From assembly GCA_015143295.1 (NCBI GenBank), contig CM026557.1, forward strand, positions 21,237,760-21,301,759: a DNA stretch of 64,000 nt, read 5' to 3'. The notes beneath the pieces were generated by a model. It saw nothing but the letters and a program-made list of their open reading frames with translations, was not told where the DNA came from and ran no database searches. The translations under genes and the position numbers were made by a program. This stretch comes from Tetracentron sinense. Taxonomy: Eukaryota > Streptophyta > Magnoliopsida > Trochodendrales > Trochodendraceae. Shown here in pieces: positions 33,979 to 45,900 of this stretch; the stretch's first letter is position 1; each line of letters starts with the position of its first letter.

Positions 33979-36900
33979 TGCCCAAAGCTCAGAATCGTGA
34001 ATTGAGACTATAAAATATAATATTTTTTTTATTAATAATGTGCAAAACAAAATAGTTCGAACTCTCAATATAAAGATAGTCGATATAAATCAGATTATGA
34101 TGATAATCCAGTCAGACTGGATTTAGCATGGAAGAGTTCGTAGGCAGGACCCATCGACAGAACATGCCCCGTCATGTAAGAATTTGACATTAGTAATCGC
34201 AGTCACAGTCTATAAGGTCAAGTTTCAAATTGTTTTCTTTGAGGAATTATCAGAAATCAAATTGGCATGGAAGATCTCATTAGGCTTTAGGCAAAACCTA
34301 TCGACTAGTAGGGGAGTTCACATGCCCCTATTTATAAGGCTATACGGTTGAGGTCGGAATTTTTTTCTTTGTGCAATATAATAAACCCAAAGTAAAATTC
34401 AAAATTTTTTTAACTTCATTTGCTGTTCAAGCTGTAGAACTGCTAAAATGTGTAATGTACTTCACTCTTAACAAGTAGATAGAAACATTCTCCCATTTAA
34501 AGATAAGAAAATGTGCTCCACATGAAAAGGTTGACAACTCCTATTTTCAGTGCAAATATGATGGCACTTTCGTAATTATTAATCAGTGGAATGGCAGTTT
34601 CTCAAAGATTAACCCAATAATTACCAACCTGCCATCCTATTTACACTGAAAATGAGGAGGTCCGATAAATATTTTCATATGGATCTCCATGTCATATTTA
34701 AACTCTTAAAAATTATAGGAAAAAAAACCATTGTTTGAATATCAGAAATTACAATCTTCCTCCACTATAGTTTTTAGAGTTTTACATTTCACTTAACAAA
34801 TCTCTATTCTAAAATTCCTGTTAACAGATCAGTTCTAATAATGTAGGGACTTCTGTGACCAAGACAAGATTCTAACACTACAGTATGGTCTGTTAGTTTT
34901 TTTGGGGCCATCTTATGGTGGGGACACGAAAAATAAATATACCAATCTTCTAGTTTTATGTAGTGTAGCAATCAGGACTAAGTATATCAGTCTTCATTTG
35001 ACCATCAAGATTTGGAAGGTGGGAAGATCAAAGAGTTGATCACTCACATAAATAAATCACGATTAGGAAGCATTGATAAGATGAACAATGGTTAATTTGA
35101 TGCTTTAAAACTTGGAGTTGACATTTCAGTCAAATTGTAATACCAATTAACAAACTAATTCAAATAAAGATGCAGAATAAGTAACTCACAATACTGGAAA
35201 ACACGATGACTGAATCATAATCTTACCTGACTGGATATTAGTAGATTATCCTCATCATGAGAATTGGCCGCCAAATCTGAACTTCCTTTCTATAGCATAA
35301 AAACATTCAGAAGGTTACGATAACAAGATATATTTTATGGGAAAAAGATTCATCTTAAAACTCTATAAGAGAGCTTGGGATAAACCTGAACTATTCTGGG
35401 ATCTGCTTCATGCATAAGTTTCCAATCCAACGCTTCTAGTAACTGCATATTTTACAATATCAAGAATTAAAGCATGATCTGTGAACTTATGAGAGAAAAG
35501 TAAATATATATAAAAGGGTGTAAAAAGTTTCATGCATAAGTTTCCAATCCAACGCTTCCTAAGATGAGCTCACACCTTATTCTGCAGCATCATGATCTGT
35601 TCATTCATCATCTCCCGTTCCCCATCCTCACAAAATGACTTTAATCTGAGAATAGAGCATGAATCAGCAACAAGGGTGTATAAAGCATCAGATTATGGTT
35701 TCATAACTTGATGAGAAAATATAGAACTTGGTCTAGTCCAAGGTTTGACATTACAACTTACATGTCAACTCGAGAAAAAATTGACTCTACTCCACACAAG
35801 CGTATAGATTATAGACAGTAGTCTAGAAATAATTTTGATGTTCCCTTTTTCTTGTTAAAAAGGGCAATTGTAAAGACTTACAAAGAAGTTTAGGGGATTT
35901 ATTTCATTGTTAGAGTTTAAAGACATTTCAATCTCAAACCTCTATTTTTCACATTTTCCAACTCTAGTTCTTTATATTACAAGACATTTATCAAGATCAG
36001 TTCTCAGGCTTCAAATCAACTTGACCCAATTGGATTCTGGAAGTCAAGACAAGTTTATAGCACTGCTTCAGATTACAAAAACAATTGAGGCTGATTTTTT
36101 GGTTACAGGATATGAGTAATAGTAATCTCGGAAGAAAACAAATAATAAAAGAGAACATGCTGAGAGTGATAAATATTCAAATTCCATGATAACAAGGGTA
36201 TGCCTTCTAAGTTCTTATTTTCACGGCAGATTTTCCATGGCAAACCTTGTCACTTTTTGATTTTTAGTCACTTGGACACAAAGAACCACTATCTCATTCA
36301 AATGTTCCTCCTTTTCTTGTAAAAGGTGCATCTCAACTGAGATCTTTCCAGAAGCAACTGCATCCAGTTAGGAGATTTACTTTAATGTTAAGAGTTTAAA
36401 GGCATTTCTGTCCCAAACCTTATTTTCAACATTTTCCTACTATAGTTGTTTCTTATATTTTTAATATATTTATCGCAATCAGTACTCAGGCTATTTGATT
36501 GGATTCTAAAAGTCAAGACAAGTTTTTGTGTTTTAAACGTGCCCTCAGATTATGAAAACAACTGATACCGATTTTGTGCTCATGCTTATAGGGTAGTTAT
36601 ATCTGGTGGACAAAATATGAGTCGTAAATTGTAATAATCTTGGAAGAAAACAAACAATAAAAAAGAATACTGAGATGAGAAATGAAAAGGATGCAAACAG
36701 TTTGGAAACAATAAGGTCATGCCTTCTAAGTTCTTCTTTCAACCGCAGATTTTCCATGGCAAATCTTGTCACTTCTTGGTTCCTATCCACTTGGGCACGA
36801 AGAACCTCTATCTCTTTCAAATGTTCTTCCTTTTCTTGTAAAAGGTGTGTCTCAGCTGAGATCTTTCCAGAAGCAACTGCTTCCAGCCTCTTGATTCCTG

Positions 36901-39900
36901 CTTCACGGAACCGTAGCCTCATTTTTAAGCCTTGTATCTCATCTTCTCTTTGTTTGGCCTGATTCACCACAAACATTTCGGAATACAATTTCTAGTACTG
37001 ATTTCCAAACCATGTAAAACTTCATATTAGAGGAAACGAAAGGAGTTACTAAAGATTCCAAAAGTTATAAAGAATGCACACCCTATTAAGGAAAAAGTAA
37101 AAGAAAATGAACTGCTGTGCATCTGTGACTATACATAAATGTAGAAATGGTTAATTTACTTGTATATTTTCTAAATTATTTGAATATTATATGGATAGAT
37201 TTTTGTAATAATATTCGCTATGTTTTATTTACCTATAAATAAAATGCCTGCATGTCAGTTTTTTCATTGTTGCCATGCCTGATGATGCTCGAATAACACC
37301 CCTAAAAAAAACAGAAGCAAGAACTTGTCCATGCCTAAGTTACATTTCCAAGATGTTATTGAAAGATGGTTGAATAACAAAAGTCGCATTCTTGTGAACT
37401 AAGAGACATTAAAAAGTAGATTGATGAGCCAGTGGAATCTTACGGACTGACAAACTGCCATCATCATTAATTAAATTCTTCGGGACCTCAAGATGCGTGA
37501 GGCATGGGCCTCACAAGAAAGCTTCACGCTCCCTCATTTTAATAAATAAATAAACAATAAACAAGAATATCACAAAAAGATTCAAAAAAATTAATTAAAG
37601 CCTTAAAGGTAGATTGATGAGCCAGTGGAATCTTACGGACTGACAACCTGCCATCATCATTAATTAAATTCTTCAGGACCTCAAGATGCGTGAGGCATGG
37701 GCCTCACAAGAAAGCCTCACGCTCCCTCATTTTAATAAATAAATAAACAATAAACAAGAATATCACAAAAAGATTCAAAAAAATTAATTAAAGGTAGATT
37801 GATGAGCCAGTGGAATCTTACGGACTGACAACCTGCCATCATCGTTAATTAAATTCTTCGGGACCTCAAGATGCGTGAGGCATGGGCCTCACAAGAAAGC
37901 CTCACACTCCCTCATTTTAATAAATAAATAAACAATAAACAAGAATATTACAAAGAGAATCAAAAAAATTAATTAAAGGTTATAATACATATCTATATGA
38001 TTCGACATTTTCTATTTAGAGAGGATATGGACTTTTTTTTAATTTAAATTTCCTGTTAAAGTTCTAAAGCAATGTTATAAAACGCAAAAGCGTGAAGCGT
38101 GGCGTCGGGACCTCAAGATGCGTGAGGCGTGGGCCTCACAAGAAAGCCTCACGCTCTCTCATCTTAATAAATAAATGAACAATAAACAAAAATATTACAA
38201 AAAGATTCAAAAAAATTAATTAAAGGTTATAATACATACATATATGTATATGTGTGTGTATGTTTTAAGAGGCAAGAAAAGCTAAAATTTAGATTTACAA
38301 TTTTATTCATATATATATTGAAAGATAGATGATGTTCAAGTATCATGTGGTGGATTTTGGATTTCAACAAATAATTGCAAAGTAGTCACTAATATATGAG
38401 GCACAAGCCTTAAAAAAGTTAATGTTGAAGTCTCAATTATATGGTAGAACCCTTATTTTTTTTTTAATAATTAAAGTATGAGGCGTCATAAAATGTCTCA
38501 ATCTCTCAAGGCATGAGGTGTGTGCCTCATATGAGTCTCAAAGTTTGAGGCATTAGCTTAATGAGAATTAAGCCTCAAGGTGTTTTCCTTGAGCCCCGCC
38601 ACAAAGCGAGCCTTGAGGCATAAGCCTCACACGCTTTTTAAAACACTATTCTAAAGTAAGCAGTTCTTTATTTTCTCAAATCTATTTAAAAGATCTTTAA
38701 AATATGTTTTCAATCATGTAGCTGCCAGTGTTTTAAAAGGCACACCTCGAGGTGAGCCTCAAGGAAAACTCCTTGAGGCTCAATCATGAGGCACACATGC
38801 CTCACGCCTTGCGGCTTTCTTTATGTCTATAGCGCGCCGCCTCATACATTAACTAAAATAAGGGTTCTAAGACTTAAATGTTGATTTTTTTTTAATTTGT
38901 TATTTTCTTTATAGGTAAATAAGAGATATATAAATAATAGACTTAAATGTCGACTTAAATTATCATTTTTGATTTGTTATTTATTTCAACTAATAAAAAA
39001 GTAACACTTTTTCTAGTCTGTATGATACAACGTTTTCTATTTAGAGAGGATAAGGACCTTTTTTTCACTGTTGAAGTTCTAAAGTAAGCAGTTCTTTATT
39101 TTCTCAAATCTATTTAAAGATCTTTAAAATATGTTTTGAAGCATGTAGCCAGCTAGCCGCCAACTCATGGAGAAAAAAAAAAAGATAAGTGTAATTTCTT
39201 TGGTCGCTCTTACCAGCTGCATAGTTGCCTGATTTTCAGCAGCCAATGCCTGCAATGCAATTTCTTTATCCTTTTCCCTCCTGAAAGCTCCAACAAGTGC
39301 AGCTTCATAGCCTTTTTTCTGAAAATGCAAACAAACTAAATACTAAACCACTAGATCAGACTAGACATTTTCCCTCAGCCTTCAAAAAAGAGTAGAATAT
39401 ATACCTGAGACATCCTTTTATCAGACGTAAGTGGACTGAACGATCCCTGAAGCCCTTCCCACTTAAAGGAGCCGGGAGATCCTGGAAAGCATATGGTCCA
39501 GTTATCATTTTCCTTGTTCTCTGCCCCTCCATTGACTACACCTTGCAGACGACTTACTTCTTTCTGAAGCAATACAAACGAAGAAAATAAGAACATCTCC
39601 AGACTAAGAAGATATCAAAGGTCTGTAAATGAGTGAAATGACAATCATAAATGTTATAGAATATGAAATCATTAGCCAAACCTTCATAATGCCTACTACT
39701 CTGTCCCAAATAAGTGTAAATTTTTTTAATGTATATTATTATATACATATATGTATTTTCTGATTTTATTGGCCGATCCTTTTCCAGTTTTTTTACGATT
39801 CACTGATAAAAGAAGTCAGAGAATAAATAAATAACATAAAACTTTTCTCTTGTTAAGAATTTTCTTAGAAATGAAAATTGTGATTTCATTTATTGAATTA

Positions 39901-42900
39901 AACAAAACTTTCCATGAGCTATTTTAGGAAAAGTCATTGGATTGTTAGAATTAATAAGACAACAACTGCAAGTAAATGAACCTTAATTATTGTCACCAAA
40001 AGTATTTTCAAAACAGTAAAGTTTCCTGTTTCATTTTCATATTAAATTCAGCAGTATTTTTTTTCATAAAATAAGGATTTATTTTAGTATTCCAGTAACT
40101 CCAGAAACAAGCTAGGTTTGCTCAAACATCTTGACATAGGCTAGATAAATTGATAATCTGAAATAAGAAAACAACAATACACACTTAAAAGACAATTAAA
40201 TGTCAAAAAAATGGAAAAGTAATTCTTCAGCCAAGATTCAAAACCAGGAGATGTTATGGAATTCTAGTACTTCAGAAAGAAATAATGTCCAAAATACCTT
40301 GAGTTGCTGAATCTGAATACGCATGCTGAGGACATCTCCGGAAGCATCTTCATTTACAATTGCCTGGATAATAAATTACTCAAATGATTTTCTGTTGAAC
40401 GATTCTGTATTGTAATTAAAAGAGGGATACTTGTCTCAGAACAGAATGAGAAGAAATTTTCCTCCCACTTGTGCACACACGGTACACATGCTAGGGGTTG
40501 TAATTCTTCCAATCTATTGACTCTTTTCAACTGGCCCCTTTAGAAAACTTATTCAATCTATTGCCTCTTTTCCGTGTGGTCTGCAAAAATAATGTGAACC
40601 AGAACTCCTAGTTTCCTATTTGGGGCCTGTTGGATGGTTAGTCCAACCCTTCTTCATGTGCACCCCCAAGTATGGCATGGGGATAGCATCTTTCTCTCCT
40701 CTCATGACATGAATATTTTTATAATTCACTAGCATATAAAAGAATGATCAAGTTTCACATACATTGTTCTTAATGAACTTAGCACGTTGTGCAAATTTCA
40801 GTGTGCTTAGTGTCTCCAATGAACAGCTGCAGATAAATTAGAAAAACCCCAGGAAAGAAATCAAGCTCATTGAAAATATATAGAGAATACTATGTGGCCA
40901 TGGATGCCTTTTGAATTCAAACATGTTACAAGCAGGAAGCAATATTAAAGAAGTATCACCAACCAATTAGATGGGGTTATGTTTGCAATTATGATCGTTT
41001 TTGAATTCCCTCCTAAAGAGTCCTGAAAAGAAGAAGAGATAAGAAAAAGTAAAGTAGGTTAATATGTTGTAGCAAGTATCTGAATAATACTAGAACCCCA
41101 ACTTTCCAATAGTCCTTGATAACCATATTAAAATACAAAATTGGGAGTCTACTTGAAATCAACACATTTGACCTTGAGCTAGGTGTCACAGTTACTCTAT
41201 ATTAGTGTCCTGAACTGTATCTACACCCATAAATAGATTAAATATCATTGTCTAGGCTTTTAAAGAAAACCAAATAGCTCCATCCTGAATACAACAGTTG
41301 TACACATAAGATATCCTTCTAATCAACACACTTGACCTTGAGCTAGGTGTCACAATTACTCCATAATAGATAGTGTAGTACCTACAACCATAAGCAGATA
41401 AAGTATCGTTTTCTAGGCTTTTAAAGAAAACCATAGCTCCATTCAGAATACCAATCTTGGTTGAGCCAATATGGCTAAGACTAGTTGTATAAGTTCCATT
41501 TATGTGACGGCTTGGCTGAATTCTGCTTCAGCCCAGCCAGGCATGTTTATTTTCGAGGTCAAACCTCATACTCATCAAGTCTGAAACAGCCAGAGATTGA
41601 ACATATCCTATGGTTTTCGAATCACAAAAATTTGACCAAGTCATACCAGAATTGCATAGGATCTTAGATCGGCTGAGTTATACTGGCCATTCCTGATATC
41701 TAGATCCTAATCCATAAGTTAATGAGTGGCATATCTGCAAATCTGGAATCGACATGAACTTATTTTTCAAATTCCAGAAAGTAATAAATGGTTTGTTTCT
41801 TTATATATAAATCCATGAATTGGAAACCCATAGAGCTTACTCCTTGCATAATGAAATACTTACAAATAGGTTGTCAAGCCATTTCAGCATACAATGAATC
41901 TAGGTTTCACACTTTCACAATACAATAGCTCTTTCAAACTAGCAAATTTTACTTTCTTGGGATTAATGAGTTCATCATTTAATAAAGCTTTAGTGTTTTG
42001 GTCAATTAGTAATAAATGGTTTGTATTCTAATTTACTTTACGCAATAATGGTTTAGGAGTTAAATGATGAAAAATAAATGTAAACTCCTAATTTTATTTC
42101 TGACAATAAACATATACCTGAAGCAAAAATGTGAGCTTTGAATCCCGGTAAGGAACGTGGAGCGACTTCCCATTAGACATATTCACAAGGTTCATAATTA
42201 CAAGTCTGCAGATCCAAAACAAACTTAATTGAAATCACCATCCCAAGGAAAAAAAGCAAACCAGACTATTTAACCTCTTAAGAATCAGAAATATCTAAAG
42301 AGGGCTGAACTTTCTGATTAAAGACTAATAAAATTGAGTATTGTAAGCAGGAAAAAACAAACCCCAATGTTGAAAGCGACTTATTGATGTTAGTGGCTTC
42401 CTTAAGACGCTCGCCTTCAGCGCCTGAGCTTTTCTGCCTTCAGTTGGAACATTATATATGTTAGAAGGTAACAAATGCCCTTACATCCTTTTATGCCATT
42501 AGAGAACCCTCTGTTTTCTAATTTCATTGTCAGCATATCTACTTAATATTCTTACCTCTCTGAGCCAGCCAGATCTACAAGATTTAACCGAGAAAATCTG
42601 TGATGAGTTACACCTTGGGATTCCCACTGGCAATGAAACCTCTATTAGAAATATTATAACAGCCTAACTAAAAATATAAGCTATTCAACTAGCAATATCA
42701 AGGTGAAACAAGATCCCAATTCAGCAAAAAATGTGAGAGATTTGGAGAAACGATTGTACCCACCTTACTTTCGATAACACAAGTAAAAACACTGTGAGAA
42801 CGACTGCTTGCACGGTTCATATTAGTGGCAGCCACCTTTCTGTTTGCTGCTCCCTGAAAGCATGAGCGTAATAGTTTCAACTTTCAACACAACTACTTCA

Positions 42901-45900
42901 ATATTGAACTAAAGTTGTAACACAATTAGTCAACAATGGGGAAAAAGCAAATGATTAATAATCATACCGACTAGACATTATATCTGTATCATGCTATCAT
43001 AATTCATAGCCCCTGTGTCCACCCCCTCCCAATCCTGCCTATTATTTTCAATGTGGCGATGTTGACCCAATACTACGTGGAATGGATAATTAGTTCACTG
43101 TACATGACTCAAGCCACCCAAGCATTTTATATTGAGAAATATATTGCGCTGTCTGAGGTTTGGGTAAGCAGCAAGCCGTGGGTAAGCAGCAAGCCACACA
43201 CCTAGACCTAGAAATCCCTACCCAGGTAAAGGCATGGAATTGCTGAAAATGATATATTTCAAACATATTAAAACCTTTGACGCTCATTGAAATCCATGAA
43301 ACACTATATCAATTGTTCACAATAATTGTTCAGACCTAGAGGGAACTGAAATCCCTACCCAGGTAAAGGCAAACAATTGCTATAAGCCTATAACTAAGCT
43401 GAATAACTAAAAAAATATGACACCCATTAATTGTTCACAGTTCCCGCCGTAGTTATATAGAAATTAGAAAAATAACTCTTATAATAACAGAGAAGCAATT
43501 GAATACCTGAACAAGTTGTTGAATCACGTCCCTAGCACTTGTGACCTCTAACTCTCTGAGATTCTCTACATAAACCCCTTTCTTTGCATCTTCTCTAATC
43601 TGCAACAATCCAGCCACAGCATCTGAATATTCACTAATGAATAATAAAAGTAAAAATACTGGAGAAAGTTGATGATGAAAGATATTACTTGGAAAACATT
43701 TCAGAAATCATAATAGAAAATTGTAAAAGGATAGGAAGGGTAAGAAGAGAAAGAGGGTATGTTTGCTAAATGAGAGGGATCTGAAATAAATTATAGAAAA
43801 TTTGGAATACACAAATTTCAGCATGAATACCTGTAAATTGACAGAGGACGGGTCCAAAAGATCTAAAATTTGTTCATTGTATATTTCCAGAAATGAGCAT
43901 TTACAAGTAAATCTCAGCTTTTCATCTCTACGAGACTCTTTTTCCTGTCACACCACAATTCAATTATCCAACCATGAATCTTGACATTTAAATGCTTGAA
44001 ACATATGATAGAGATAGGCTTAATAATTTAGTGGCTGAAAACAGCTCTAGGAGATCTAAAACAACATGAATGCACCATAAGGCAGAAAGAAACTATAAAA
44101 TTAAAAAAGGGTAGTGAAATTTTCCACTATAGTAAATTGTAGGAGTCTCTCAGTAATTAGATTTGCTTCATAACTAAAATATTAACTTTTCCTTTAAATG
44201 GTCTCAATTATAAACATCCCATACCCTTTGGTTCTCAATTTCCATAGAGTTAAAACTTCCAAGATTTTAAGAAACACAAACTTTTGTGCATATATGCGAA
44301 ATATGCTGCATTGGTCCCATCTAAAAGTTTTATTTATTCTATGGCAAGAACATAAGGGCTTATAATCGTCTGCTTAGACGATTATAAAGAAGAAAGTTAT
44401 TCCATATGAAGGAGTTCTTCCAATTGTACAAAAATATGAGATCTTAATTAATTCCTTCAAGGCTTCAATGATTCAAAAGTTATAGGCACTTACCTTTTGG
44501 ATCCTTAAAAATAAATTCTCGAAAACTCTAGGTGTCATCCCGCAATTGACACTATGTCTTCGAGTGCCTCCCTCGATGTCTCCCAGCATTGTGTGGGTCT
44601 TTCCACTACCAGTCTACACGAAAATAATTCAAATTTTTAGCAATAGGTAAATATATTGGAACATAACCAAAATCAAACGAACTGCACAAAACTAGAAAAG
44701 GTTTTAAAAGTGTTTCTTTTGTCTGAGAATCAGAAAGATGCCCCTAAACTGTACTCAGAAAGCAACTAAAGCGATGCTCTACAGAAGACCGCCATCCAAG
44801 AGTACAATTTCCACTAAGTTCACTTTACGTGGGCGCCATATTATATACCTAAGCATCTTTCTATACACCATTACCAGTACATTATCAAACCTTTCCCAAG
44901 TCATAGATAACGACATAACGTGTCCATTCTTTAAATGTGAAGCTGCCTAAAAATAAACTTAAGAAAATGAAAAACAAAGATCAGTTGGGACTCACTTGGC
45001 CATATGCAAACATGCAACTGTTGTAGCCTCCCATGCAATTTTCTACCATTGGCAATCCGGCCACTTTAAATAGCTTCTCCTATTAAGTAACTTGAATCAG
45101 GTGAATGCTAGGGCAGAGATCACGGAGTGACATTTACAAGGAAGCTAATCAAAGAATACCTGGCTAACATTCTCATCGGCAACAACATCGAAGGTGAAAC
45201 GGGATTCCGGATGCCCGGTCCAAGTAATCGTTTGACAACTGTCCTGCCTAACACATTTGTTGTAGCCTTGGAGAGATATTTCAGCACTACTGAGGGGGCG
45301 TAACCGGATGACAACCTGCATATGAAATAATCAAACATAAAACACGATTATGAGATAAACTCAAAATATATAAGTCAAAGAGCCAGGAGAGAGTCTTCTA
45401 GCATGTAGTAATTAGTATAGTCCCCTAATCTATCGTTCATAGATATGCTTGTCATTATTTCGAACTGTTTACTAATGGGACACCTATTACATAGCTTAAA
45501 GATGAAGATCGTGCCAATCAGATAATCTTGATCATCACAACAATGATATTTTTATGGAGCATTTCCCATAGCTTTAATAACTCTCCAACATCAGATGATT
45601 TTTGCTTCATTCATCAAAGACGGGCCAGAAAATAGATACTCTAGATGAAAATCAAATGTACTAATTGGACAAGAAGAAGCTGACTAGTGGCTGACTCTAC
45701 CAACTATGAAAAGGCATAAAACTGAGCTGGACATGTTCCCCACCTTAGGCAACACCAAATGCAGCTGTGCCCTCACACTTTCTATTTTAAGTCTTATGTT
45801 GTTGCATAGTTGCAAGGGATACATTCACCTCACAAATAACTATGTTCCTAATCCCATTATGATGCATCAAGCGCTACATCAAGTGTTATTGAAGCATTCC

